DNA from: Bugulina stolonifera | Taxonomy: Eukaryota > Bryozoa > Gymnolaemata > Cheilostomatida > Bugulidae | Direction of reading: 5' to 3' | NCBI GenBank assembly: GCA_935421135.1 | Contig: OW285196.1 | Span: forward strand, 7,141,501-7,205,500 | Length of the DNA stretch: 64,000 nucleotides | Part shown: one piece after another, positions 27,103-39,549 of the stretch | How the letters are laid out: each line of letters starts with the position of its first letter | Numbering within the stretch: position 1 is the stretch's first letter | The notes under the pieces: generated by a model | What the model saw: only the letters and a program-made list of their open reading frames with translations | Databases searched by the model: none | Told to the model about the DNA's origin: nothing | Program-made: the position numbers and the translations under genes

Positions 27103-30100
27103 TTAGTAAGTACACTGTTTACTAGCATCCCATAGCTGGGTTATATTCGTTACTTTTTGAGGTTTCTCAGTTGCTAACCTGTAAAGTAAAAAAATTACAG
27201 TTTACATAAATAGAGTACGTAGTACGCGTTTTAAACTATCTAAGGCTAAATTCCAAACCCTTCACAATGATGCAGTATGTTAACTGGATAACGGGATTTG
27301 TTTGAAACCTTAGCTAAAGTAACCTTGAAGAGGTGGACTACCTTGAAGTTTGCCATTGGCACAACATCTTCTACATGTACAATCGCCAGTTAGATGTTAG
27401 CATAGTGTACGTTAATCAAATTAAGTGCATGCACTAATTTATAGTAAATAGAAATGTTTACCTGCATAATTAACAGCAAATAAAGTTTTACCTGCATAAT
27501 GCACAGTTTGCATTCTCATACTGCACCCTGTAAGATCTCCTCCAATGATGATATGCATTGTACAGTTTGTTATTCTTGTCTGAAAAGACACAAGCGAAAC
27601 GATATAAAAGTTTGTTATGAAACTTATTGGAATTAATCGTGGTAGCCTAGTACTGGCTAACTTCCTTATCTGTATCACAGGCTATATTTTCCCTTACCTA
27701 ATAGCTTAATATAGTCAGCCAGTTCTTTGGGTGAAGAAAAGTCGTCAACATGTATGAAGGAATGGGACGGAGCTACTCTTTCATAGATCTCTCTAGCTCC
27801 TCCCATAGCTATGGGTACCTACAGTATATATTATAGAACATCAGCCTGTAGGCTTACTGACGATGTGCAGATATGCTGTAAAACAGTTTTAGGGTGCTTT
27901 CGGCACCGTCGCATTATATTCATTTAATGGATTATAATGGATTATACGATGGATTATACGATAGCGTTCGGTAATGGATCGTATTGTAATGAAAAATGCG
28001 ATGGCGTTCGGTAATGGATCGCATAATAATAAAAAATGCGATGGCGTTCGGGAATGCATCGAATAAATTATTAAAATAATAATATTTTATTATTATTTTT
28101 ATTAAATTTATTATTTTCCTCAATGCGCCGATCCTTCGCATTTGGAGTCAAGAAAATATTTAATATAAATTCGCCCAGTCTGCTGTGTCTGTTATGCCAT
28201 CAGTTGTCAATAGTAACCTACTACAGCTATTGTACATACCTTGTCTGCAAATACAGACTACTGCTGTTCTCTTCATTCAATGAAAATGAAAGAGTCCACA
28301 TGTTACTTATTGTACCCGTCTTTGTTATCAGTGTACTAACTCAACTGTCTTTGTTATCAATAACCAATGCTGAAAGCAATTGGGACCAGTATCATTGCTT
28401 TCTTCAGCCTATTACATAATGATCTGATCGATCAATAGAATTACAGATGTCAATGTGGTTAATGCACAATACTGTGCAGGTAAATTCGTTTGCATGAAGA
28501 TCCCTCCGCTCGATTTGACTGCTGTATACAAATGTGCACTATTTACATGTGGACTGAATGTTACGACTTGTAGATCAAAGATTAATTTTGATACCAAGTG
28601 AACCAACAACTAACAAGCTGCAGATATTTTTGTAACATTCAAATAGAATTTTAAAATGCTGAGTAGTGAGCTATGTAGGATTATTTGTAATGTTTGTTCT
28701 CTAACTGATGGTAATCTAAAGTAATCTGACTGACTTAATTATTTGAGCTCATTTGGAAATTCCCAGCCTAGCCTTTCTCATAATTAAGAGGTGTTCGGCA
28801 ATAATACGTGAAAAATAGCAACATCCATCGCATTAATGTGTGACTTTTATTTAAATTAATGCGATGAAAATACGACGAATATTCAATAATGCGATATTAT
28901 TTTTATTATTTTTTTATTATTATTTCCATCGCATTATTGGAAAATTTATTCCATCGTATTTCATCGTATTATTTGCTCTTCCATCGCATTGATGCCGAAA
29001 GCACCCTTATTGATAGAATACAATATAATTTAAATTACTGCAAGTAATAATTTTGCAGTTCCTCTATAATGGAAGGTCATGCTTCAAAGTACTTTATGTC
29101 CAAAGCAGGTTTCTGAAGGTCAGGGGTCCGAAAGTGTATATTGTCATTGAATGCATCAATTCAGTATTACAAGTTAGTGACTTAATAATATGATTTACCA
29201 TCCCATCATCTAGGGCCTTCCAGAACTTTTCTGTGATGTACTGTTCACATCTGTGGTTCTCAAAGGACAGGTAGAATTTATACTGAGATTTCATATTTCT
29301 AAGACATCTGTAGTCTCTCTTACATGGATCTCCATGGGTCTTATTACATCCTCCAAACATATTCACCTGTAAAAATGTTGTTATGCTAGAGATTAGTCGC
29401 AGTGGATATACATGTATGAGTACACCGAATTATAATGACAACATTTCATTTCTCCCTGAATTGAATTTTTATACCACCAAATGAATAAGCTAATAATATT
29501 AGCTTACTCATTTGGTGGTATAGAAATTCAATTCAAGGAGAAATGAAACATTGTCATTATATTTCAGTATACTCGTATATCCACTGCGAGTGATACGACA
29601 CTACTGGTGTTATTTTTAAATGAGACCGGTGTTCAGTCTTAACCTACCCAAAATCATGTCACTGGTGTGAATTTCAGTTCGTTAGAACAGAATTTCCCTT
29701 TAATGCCCAAAAACAAAAAAGTACGGGGTAAATATATTTAAGAAATTATACAAAAAAACCTAGTCTAGCAGAAATGATACTTGTCCTTAACTCTCAGTTC
29801 TAAGCTTGCTATAGACTAGACCAATGACCTAAATTGTAGCATATTCATCTCTTGAATCTCTCGCAGCAAGAGTTTTAAGCAGTGAGTATATGTATACTAT
29901 ATTCTTTAGAAACAAGTTGATCGGAAGATTACTGTAATATTATCTACTCTATAAACCTGTTGGTAGTGCAGGTAATACCCATCAAAGGGATCTCACAGCC
30001 AACACTAAAATACAATGAAACTTGCTTAAATTAAGCTCCAAGGAAGGGACTGCCATAATTGGTTTGAATTAGGCCAAGCAAGTTTGAATTGCAAGATCAC

Positions 30101-33100
30101 TTCAGTTAATTGAGGCAATTTATGTAGTGCTCAGTAAGAATAAAGGCTTATAGTTTGAACTAATCCGCTGAATTAAGCAAGTTCCACTGTATTGCAATAT
30201 ATTGTACATGTATAAGGTATCTATGCAAGAAAGCACCGCCTTACTGGAATGTATTTCTGTAGCTCTTCTTTATATTCCATTCTCTTCCTGGCATAGCAGT
30301 TAGACACAATCCACAATACTAGCTTACTTTTACCTGCAGCATAATCTACAACACATAGAGAGCAAACTTCACTAGCATCACATTCCTTCTTATGGAGTTG
30401 TCCTTTCTCTCAGAGTTGACTGCAAAAAATACTTTAGAACTCAAAAAACTCACTGATGATTGGTCAATTTACCGTATGGTTTACATTTGCTTGCTAGGTT
30501 GCTGCAGGTAATAATAATATATGCTAGGTAGGTAAACATGAGATATTTTAGGTAAAAGAATCAATACCAGTCGTGAAACTGTACTTATTCTATAACATGC
30601 TTAGCCAATAGGAGCACTTTTTTTGATTATATTACATGATATTCTCAAAACGGTCGTTTACTTTTTCTGTGGGTCAAAAAACAAATAACTAGACTCATTT
30701 AATTTTATGTGTGCAGCACCAAACTTGGATACAGAAAATGACGCATTAATATACTTTCACGATTCTCGCTGACAATGAAAGTTTCAGCAATTTGAGATAC
30801 AAAGTCAAGGGTGGGAGAGGAGGCTTGTTTACAATCTGCACAACCTGTATATATGTGCTAGATTATAACTATGTGACTTCAGATGTGAGATGTGCACTTC
30901 AGGTCCACCACTCTTTCATTTCTTGGTGCATACTATATGGCTCCTCTTGCGGTTAGGTGTAACCTTACGTCTGCGAGGAATTTAGGCTACATCCTTGACC
31001 TAGCTATATTACATGTAAATATCCCCACTTCCCCTATCGAAATGTCGGATCAAAATCAAATGAACAGTTAACACCAAGCTACTAACCAGGAAGACTGCCA
31101 TCTATAGGTTTAGGGAGTTCAGCTGTATGTCCGTAAGGATAGAATATGTCAGCCTCTTTTTGGAATGTAATGGTGTAGTTAAACATGAGTTCAGCAAAGT
31201 TGAGACTTTTTCCACTGATTCCAGCTGCCTGGGGTTCTCTTGCATAGAACATTCTAACCTGTTGATTGTTACCTCTGACAGCCGGCCACTCTCCCCAATC
31301 TCTGGAAAGAAAATGGAAAACATAACACAAAATGAGGAATAGACCAACTCACACATGTACACCTACACAAGTGCAAATACTAACCAATTAAATTTCTTGC
31401 AGGGTTTAATATTATATATTCTTTATTCCCTGGTTTTATTTAGCAAATAATTAAGGTGTAGAGTAACGTGTAGAGTAACGCGTAGAGTAACGCGTTGAGT
31501 AACGCGTTGAGTAACGCGTAGAGTAACGCGTAGAGAAACGCGTAGAGTAGCGCGTAGAGTAACGCGCAGAGTAACGCGTAGAGTAACGCGTAGAGTAACG
31601 CGTAGAGTAACGCGTAGAGTAACGCGTAGAGTAATGCGTAACGTGATGTGTGACCGTGTTGCGGTAAGGCTAGTATATGCTGCGCCTCTTAATATTGCAA
31701 ATTATCATAGCCTCATTATTTGGCAAATAAAATCAAGAAAGAAATTTCAAATATTGAAGAAGAGGAGGTTACGAGCCCACTACATGTACTATTACATTGC
31801 TCCTAGTTTTGGAATAAGGTTTTATTATACAATGTGGTCAACTCGAGCTGGAATTATGCACATGTACATATGATTCAATAAGCTATCCATAGTTTGGTGC
31901 AGAATTTGGTAAAGCTTTAGCATTTTGGACCATACAGTTTGGTCTGAGTCCAGACTAGTTTGGTTCATTGGATTGATGAGTTTTCTATTCATCACAAAAA
32001 ACCGGTATGCAAACTTGAAGTAAACCATGAAGCAAGATCTATAAATAATTATTTTGTTATTTTGCAATGTACTGTACTACATGTAGGTACTACAGTATAA
32101 CTAGTGCTGACACTTCAGTACTTAGCGGGTAGAGTGGAATTTCTTCCCTTTTCCTTACCTGAAATACTCCAGGAATATCTTTTCTCCCTCTTGTTTCTTT
32201 ACAAATCTTGGAGCTTCAAACATTACCATATCAGCCACAGGATACAGCAATCTGTCGCTTGTAACCTGGCAATTTATTGAGCAATGTGCAAAGTCTTGAT
32301 CGGTAGTCTTGAACCACCAGTTGGCAGCACCATGAAGTTTGTGGTAGAGCAGAATCAGCGGTATTTTTTTAGGCTTCGGTTGGGTTGTTGGGGTGATCAA
32401 CACCTTATTCTCTATGGCTTTGGGAGACACAGTCTTCGAGGCTGTAAGATAAAAAATTTCAGTAAGTTTACTGACGGTGAACAGCAGTAGTATCTGAAAA
32501 GCACACATAGTTCCCAAGAGCTAGAAATTTTACTTGGGGACATTTATAAATCGTGCATTTGTAAGAAGGCCTGCACTATTAATAGGTCTACATAATTATG
32601 AAAATGATCAATGCTCTGATTTGGCCATGTGGGTGATCCAGACCAAGATTTGCAGTTTTAATGACAATATTTACCATTTCAGTCAAACTTCCACCTTTTT
32701 AACCCTCTAAACAAATAATTATACATAAGAGAAAATTCACTGGCGCATTTTAAAGTGTACTGGTGCATGCTAAATTACGCAAATTTGACATTTTTAGCAA
32801 GGTTTGTTTAGTCACATGACCTTGTAACTAATAATCAACCTAGTTCCGTGTGTTTCACTCGACTAATGGTCTACCGTGAATAGCGAATTCTAAAATGTTA
32901 GTGGACTTTTGACCCGAAGGTCCCATTGAATGCAGAACTCTTGGTTGGTCCAAGAGGTTGCAAAGTTACTAATAGCTTCTCTACTCACCATGTGGATAAT
33001 GAACCTGGATGTAGTGGTTAGAATGGATCTCATTCCTCGTCACCAACCGAACTGGTCCCAGTACCAGAAATATGGCAGACAAAGCTATTATGGACAATAG

Positions 33101-33130
33101 AATTAGGATCAAGAGATTCTTTTTTGACAT
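27103..33130 (-). CDS. GT10 alpha-fucosyltransferase, copy B
   Basis: Eight minus-strand exons: 33130-32989, 32441-32159, 31301-31087, 30345-30245, 29366-29199, 27818-27698, 27579-27492 and 27178-27103 (1,194 nt, 397 residues), all GT/AG and in phase. Exons 3-8 have exactly the lengths of copy A (215, 101, 168, 121, 88, 76), and exon 5 repeats the GT10 signature [20 protein letters not shown]. Exon 1 encodes a basic tail (MSKKN) and a hydrophobic signal anchor of about 18 residues ending before GPVRLVT. Exon 2 is 24 nt longer than in copy A and differs in the stem region. The catalytic half is almost the same as in copy A, so the duplication is recent or the pair has been under conversion. 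Expected role: Golgi GDP-fucose-dependent fucosylation. Both copies look intact. Confidence 0.9.
27892..29006. mobile_element. PIF/Harbinger-like MITE
   Basis: Ends GGGTGCTTTCGGCA and TGCCGAAAGCACCC are perfect 14-bp inverted repeats, flanked by TTA on both sides (27889-27891 and 29007-29009). A 3-bp TWA duplication with GGG ends is the hallmark of PIF/Harbinger elements. The 1,115-bp body has CGATGGCGTTCGGTAATGG-type subrepeats near the left end and CCATCGCATT-type repeats near the right, and no transposase. It lies in intron 5 of fucosyltransferase copy B. Confidence 0.85.
29397..29591. mobile_element. Foldback element, long imperfect palindrome
   Basis: Two arms of about 95 bp are inverted copies: CGCAGTGGATATAC at the left pairs with GTATATCCACTGCG at the right, and TACCACCAAATGA near the centre pairs with TCATTTGGTGGTA. 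The centre is at about 29494. Such near-complete palindromes are foldback MITEs. It lies in an intron of fucosyltransferase copy B. Confidence 0.8.
31455..31640. repeat. 12-bp minisatellite GTAGAGTAACGC
   Basis: About 15 copies with single-base variants (GTTGAG, GCAGAG) lie in intron 2 of fucosyltransferase copy B. Each unit has a CpG or an ACGCGT word, unusual for this AT-rich region. Confidence 0.9.
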
Positions 33131-33464
33131 TTCACTATAAACTTTCCTCTCAATACTGAGTCATGAGTGTCTACAATTATACATGGAACACAGGCTACAT
33201 TATAAACCTATGTAGTCACCAGCACTGTTACTACTGATAATACTCGCTTTTAGTAGTAGTGGGAGATGAAAACAATAGGCCAACTTAAAAATGAGTTATA
33301 TCTATCTGTATAAAATCTACAATGCCTTGTATTTACATGCACTAAGTCGTGCTGTGTGTACATGGGAGACAACAGCTGACTTTCTGTTACATGTAGATAA
33401 CCATAATGCATATATGTACGTGTAGGTAGCAATATTCACATGTTTATGTACACTGTACTACAGG

Positions 33465-33592
33465 ACTACACTGCACTACAGGCCTACACTGTGCTAACAG
33501 TTCTACACTGTACTAACAGGCCTACACTATACTACTAACAGGCCTACACTGTACTAACAGGCCTACACTGTACTACTAACAGGCCTACACTG
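33465..33592. repeat. Short irregular tandem repeat
   Basis: Six units of the kind CTACACTGTACTAACAGGC with length variants lie upstream of fucosyltransferase copy B. Confidence 0.8.
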
Positions 33593-34246
33593 CCAAAAAT
33601 TATTTTTACAGCGATAGGTAATACCATCTCCTATAGGTTACATGTACAAATGTATACAATACCAAGTTTGCTTCTCCTAGTCAGTTCTTGTTTAGAAAAT
33701 AGTAGTTTATGATGTTTTGTTTGAAAAGTTTTTTTCAAAAGTCATTTTATTTGGTAATGTAAATTCTTAACATACTCACATGTAAATAAGTTGTTTAAAA
33801 TACTAATTTCGACTCATTGTAATCACTATATATTCTCTTGATTTTACACGTCAAATTAACCTTCGCTCTAATTCTGTAGATAAAGAATTTTGTCTGTACA
33901 GCCTCGAGTAACTCAGGAGCAGTGTACAGTGAAGTACAAACAGTACTGACTAGTGTCATGCATGATTGTTCTCATTCATCCTTCTTATATTTCTGGGCTT
34001 TAGAGTAATATTTAAGGCAGAGTTATCTTCTCTTTCTGAAAGCATGCAACTTCTAATAAGCGCTAAAATAATAAGACTCATAATTCAACGGTCACTTGTT
34101 TTCATATGAGCAATTGGAATTCTACCTTGGAAAATCGATGAATGACAAGATACAATGTTTTAAAGATCACAGGCTATAGCAGATCTAGGCATTGATATTC
34201 CAATGGGTTATGTTATACATTGTGTCACTAGATGAGTAGTTATTTA

Positions 34247-34375
34247 CATACACACGTACGCACGTACGCACGTACGCACGTACGCACGTACATACGTACA
34301 TACGTACATACGTACGTACGTACATACGTACGTACGTACATACGTACATACGTACATACATACATACATACATAT
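34247..34375. repeat. ACGT/ACAT tetranucleotide microsatellite
   Basis: Runs of CGTACGCA, CGTACATA and CATA repeat over about 130 bp. The sequence is close to its own complement, so open frames appear on both strands; neither is a gene. Confidence 0.92.
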
Positions 34376-36449
34376 GCTTGCTCATACGAGACCTCAATCT
34401 CACAACTTACTTAGTTAAAGAATAGCAATTCAAGTACTTAGTAATTGCTAGAAATGCAATATCATGTTTATGCATTGCTACGATGGGTAACAGTATTATT
34501 TACGTATAATGTACAAGTTTTGCAAAATTGCTTGTAAATACGTATACATGTATTATATTGGTGTTGCTGTATGCTTTCTACTGTACTGTGAGACATATTT
34601 ATTACAAAAAGTAGCAGAGTGACAATAATAGTAGAAACAAACTAATTGGAGTTATTATACTCTGATGTATGCAATAGTAGACAACTCCTGTATCAGTGCA
34701 ACTATCGCCTAGCCACGCTGCATATCACTAGAATGGTCAGAAGAAGCTTTTTGCACTATCTTTGCTGTATTTTAGCCTAATTTAGAGTTGTTTATCAAAA
34801 TTTGGCTTTGAATATTGCACTACCCAGAATATATTATGCAATTGTAGGTTATCCCCTCTTGCTTGTACAGGAGAGGATAACCGACAAAAATACCATTTTA
34901 TAGACTTTGTAAAGTGGGCCACATTAAATTTGCTGGTAGGCTGCATTTGGCCCACGGGCTGCTATTTGGACATCAATGATGTACACTATCAATAATAATA
35001 ATCAAATTACATAATAAACTTACTGTATATAAACATTGTGTTTTAAATAGTAAACAACTCAGTCTAAAAAAACTAAAACCTGACATTCAATTTCAATCAG
35101 ATGGATGATGGGCACAGAGATAGATCTCAGTCTAAATAAAACAACATTGACAAACCTCTACTTTGTTGGCACTTAGCTTGAGTTCCACTACAATATTATT
35201 CATTATACTTGGCCCCGCCAACTAATAAATTTTTAACCTAAGACCAGACCATTAATATTGTACATGAATGTAATAGTTGTATAATAGGTGTACAATGCAG
35301 CTACATCTAGCTAGAAATTTTGTCACAAAATGTGCAAGGTGTCGGTTAGTTACTCCCAATCAGGTTGCCATGTTATCACTATTATTACTACATGTGCCAG
35401 GTTTGTGAGCCAGTTGATTGACAACTAAACATTGCCACATGTTATTCTTGTTATTCCGACACCAATAAAATACATTCCAAGAGTACCTGCTAACACACTG
35501 TAGTAATACAGTAACTAGTGGCTGCAACATACGAATGCATAACTCTTTACTCAATGGCTCTGGCCTAGCCTATGTATGGTTAGGTACAACTGTTTGTGAG
35601 TTTGCAAGCTATGATTGTGATGCTAACCTGTTAGATTTCTCAGTTTTACAGTTCCAACCTGTGCAAACTGTAAGCTGACATATATACTGCAGAACTTTGC
35701 CGTTTCGGCATTTATTCAAATACATGTCTCATTTAACAGGTAAATTATGACACTAGTTGCTGTGCTATACGAAATGTGTTCAAGTAAAGTATACATGTAA
35801 GACTTGCAATATTGGTACATTGTAGAATAAGTACAAAGAGGAAAGACTTTTTGTTATGAGTAGATAGGTAAGGTACAATACTACAGGACACATGCACACA
35901 AAATACTAGGGAACAGGATAATGGTTAGTGCTAGTTTTATTCCACTGCTGTGCAACTAAACTGATTTCATAAATATGACCTTTGACATTTAATTCAATTG
36001 ATCTAAATATTGCAAAGTTTTAGCTGTCATCTACTCCATAACCATTATCTACTCTATAGTCAAATTCAAACCCTGTTCAGTTTTCACTATACTACTAATA
36101 AATACATGTACATATAATAATCATGACATGAACATAAATAAATAACAGATAAGCTGGTATGTGTCTCTGTAAATCTGCTTAGTGCTATGTTATTTTGTGT
36201 TTTATTTATAAAATATCTGTTAACCTATATTCTTTTGCAGGTAAGTGTAGGATGGAGTGTTCAATGAGATAGCCTTTGCTCCTTCTTTGACTATCTTTGA
36301 GTGACCCTCCAACCCATTTCCCCTACTGTTTCAATGAATTTAGTGTAAAGTGCGACCTACATGTAAGTGTCATCTGTATCCCTGCTGTTATCATACATGT
36401 AGTACAGTAAATCATCCCTTATGCCTTTGCACACTTTTCATATTAGCCA

Positions 36450-37714
36450 GAATTGGAATAGATGTATGTACATGTATATAGGTTGAATTGGAATAGATGT
36501 ATGTACATGTATATAGGTTGAATTGGAATAGATGTATGTACATGTATATAGGTTGAATTGGAATAGATGTATGTACATGTATATAGGTTGAATTGGAATA
36601 GATGTATGTACATGTATATAGGTTGAATTGGAATAGATGTATGTACATGTATATAGGTTGAATTGGAATAGATGTATGTACATGTATATAGGTTGAATTG
36701 GAATAGATGTATGTACATGTATATAGGTTGAATTGGAATAGATGTATGTACATGTATATAGGTTGAATTGGAATAGATGTATGTACATGTATATAGGTTG
36801 AATTGGAATAGATGTATGTACATGTATATAGGTTGAATTGGAATAGATGTATGTACATGTATATAGGTTGAATTGGAATAGATGTATGTACATGTATATA
36901 GGTTGAATTGGAATAGATGTATGTACATGTATATAGGTTGAATTGGAATAGATGTATGTACATGTATATAGGTTGAATTGGAATAGATGTATGTACATGT
37001 ATATAGGTTGAATTGGAATAGATGTATGTACATGTATATAGGTTGAATTGGAATAGATGTATGTACATGTATATAGGTTGAATTGGAATAGATGTATGTA
37101 CATGTATATAGGTTGAATTGGAATAGATGTATGTACATGTATATAGGTTGAATTGGAATAGATGTATGTACATGTATATAGGTTGAATTGGAATAGATGT
37201 ATGTACATGTATATAGGTTGAATTGGAATAGATGTATGTACATGTATATAGGTTGAATTGGAATAGATGTATGTACATGTATATAGGTTGAATTGGAATA
37301 GATGTATGTACATGTATATAGGTTGAATTGGAATAGATGTATGTACATGTATATAGGTTGAATTGGAATAGATGTATGTACATGTATATAGGTTGAATTG
37401 GAATAGATGTATGTACATGTATATAGGTTGAATTGGAATAGATGTATGTACATGTATATAGGTTGAATTGGAATAGATGTATGTACATGTATATAGGTTG
37501 AATTGGAATAGATGTATGTACATGTATATAGGTTGAATTGGAATAGATGTATGTACATGTATATAGGTTGAATTGGAATAGATGTATGTACATGTATATA
37601 GGTTGAATTGGAATAGATGTATGTACATGTATATAGGTTGAATTGGAATAGATGTATGTACATGTATATAGGTTGAATTGGAATAGATGTATGTACATGT
37701 ATATAGGTTGAATT
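36450..37714. repeat. 35-bp minisatellite, about 36 identical copies
   Basis: The unit, GAATTGGAATAGATGTATG followed by TACATGTATATAGGTT, repeats about 36 times with no difference that I can see. Because 35 is not a multiple of three and the unit has no minus-strand stop, all three minus frames stay open for over 400 codons; these are not genes. Perfect homogeneity means recent expansion or ongoing conversion. Confidence 0.97.
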
Positions 37715-38077
37715 TCCACACTTACTGTAGCTGCGAATAATTATACCAGAAAGCTAGTATTGAGGTGTCTTCGCGACCTCTTGGACAGACCAGGGTCGGA
37801 AATAAAATTCACAAGATGGCCGTCCGACCTAGGCCAGAAGGGCTATTGGCCTGGGATTTTGCTTGGCCGAACGAAATCATCCCTAGCTCATCGGCAGACC
37901 TGACTTCTTCGCACGAAAATGAAGATTTTGCTTCTGGCCCAGACCGGTGTGTTCGCGACTCTGTGACAGATGTGTGCCGGAAAATATTTTTGCAAATTGG
38001 CCTGGGTCTGAAAGTTAGGTCGCAAAGACACCAATAGTAGTATACACATGCATAAACATGTGCTCACAACTACTTAC
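37715..38077. other. GC-richer intergenic block
   Basis: This 360-bp block is richer in G+C than its surroundings. TATTGAGGTGTCTTCGCGAC near 37760 pairs loosely with GTCGCAAAGACACCAATA near 38020, an imperfect inverted repeat that suggests a small MITE. No gene is seen. Confidence 0.4.
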
Positions 38078-38217
38078 CTTTCCATCATGTTGATGCTCAG
38101 TAGGCTCAGTATAAATGAAGTCCTCCATTAGCATCAATATAGATTTCAATACATGATCATGGTGCCTTGGATGCTCATCCTTGCAAAGCACACCCAACTT
38201 GTACACCAGTCTTGAAT
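38078..38217 (-). CDS. Internal exon of an unidentified gene
   Basis: A minus-strand exon with a good acceptor (TTTTACATGTAG) and donor (GTAAGT) encodes about 46 residues, from SRLVYKLGVLCKDEHP through a hydrophobic/charged helix (VLKSILMLMEDF) to HQHDGK. It begins in phase 1 and ends in phase 0. I do not recognise the family. The first exon at 47253-47196 ends in a compatible phase, so the two could belong together, but the THEM6-like gene would then be nested between them. Confidence 0.45.
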
Positions 38218-39549
38218 CTACATGTAAAATACAAGAGCATGGATGAATCAAACTATATTATTTTTGCAGATGGAATTGAAAGCAAACAAACGAAGAGGTG
38301 CGGTTTTAAAACTTATAATCTACCTGGTATTCCACTGCACAGTTTTAAAGACCCCAAACCATTAGCCTGAAAGTGTAGAGTGCCAGCAGTAGTCTACTCT
38401 TCACATGTGACACTCATGTGTTTCCCACTTTCTGTAGTTGGTGGGTTCTACGCTGGTATGTTATCTCAGTTTTAGTAGAAAGTTTTGATGCAGTCCTAGC
38501 AGAGCATGTCTAACAGTTGAAGGTCTACTGCTGACACTATGATAGTAGACTGACTAGGGACAAGGCACACGTGGTAACACCCCAACATCTTTGTTATTTA
38601 CTCTATCCAATCAGCATTCAGTCTCACCTTCCCAAAACACACTAGCAGCACTCATGTCTTTGTATATAACTACAATATTGCAGTTCAAGTCACAAACCTT
38701 TTAACTGTCACCAAAAAGCCATATATCAAGTAATTCCTGACTGACAACCAGTAACCAAAAATTCATATTTTTGCATAATTAGGCTTTCAACAGTGGTTAA
38801 CAGATATCAAGTTAGTTATTCTCAATGTTGCATAGCCATACACAAAGTATGGGTGTATTTACATTGCGTTCGTATACCTATTTGATTCACAGAATAACTG
38901 TGTGTGGAGAATTACATGTACATGTACATATTACAGAATTATATTGTATCTTCATTTGAATAAATGAGGCCACAAAGCAAAATTTGCCAGAGCTGCAAAC
39001 CTACCATCCTCATGAACTACTACATGTGCACACAGAGGGCCTGCCTATAACATCTATTGGACATGTCCAGAGTGCTACTAGTAGATTACACTCAAGTCTA
39101 TCTATCAATCTATATGCATAACTGTACTATCTACACGACCCTTTTAATTGGCATATGGATGCTCTCACAGCGAAACTTTAGCAATAGACATGGGCTTGTT
39201 AATAACAGTGTATGTATTTGGTATGCAATAAAATGAGTAATTCACTTTATTTCAAATAAATATAATATTTAGAATAGTTTTATAAATATATATAAATGGT
39301 GATACTATTATTAGAACATTGAAGGCTAATAATATAATAGCAAGTAAATATTTATCACATTAAGATACACTTATATCATTTGAGAATATAAACATAATTG
39401 TGTTGGCATCACAAAGTCATGTACATGTAGACTATCCAGTAACATCATACAACGGAGTAATTTACTATCTGTTACAATGGCTGCATAGGAATGCATTTGA
39501 TAATCTAAATGTAAACCTGAAACAAATTTATTGCCTAAGTTCCACAAGG
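38218..39549. other. Intergenic stretch, no gene seen
   Basis: About 1.3 kb between the lone exon and the 3' end of the thioesterase gene contain no exon or repeat of note. Confidence 0.45.

Larger units (their letters stand above)
33131..36449. other. Gene-poor region, simple repeats only
   Basis: No exon is supported over 3.3 kb. It holds the 5' flank of fucosyltransferase copy B, a short repeat of CTACACTGTACTAACAGGC-type units (about 33465-33590), an ACGT/ACAT microsatellite (34247-34375) and otherwise unique AT-rich DNA. Confidence 0.5.

Noticed and set aside
36412..37721. Three overlapping open frames of over 400 codons on the minus strand
   Set aside because: They are the 35-bp minisatellite read in three frames; no unit contains a stop.
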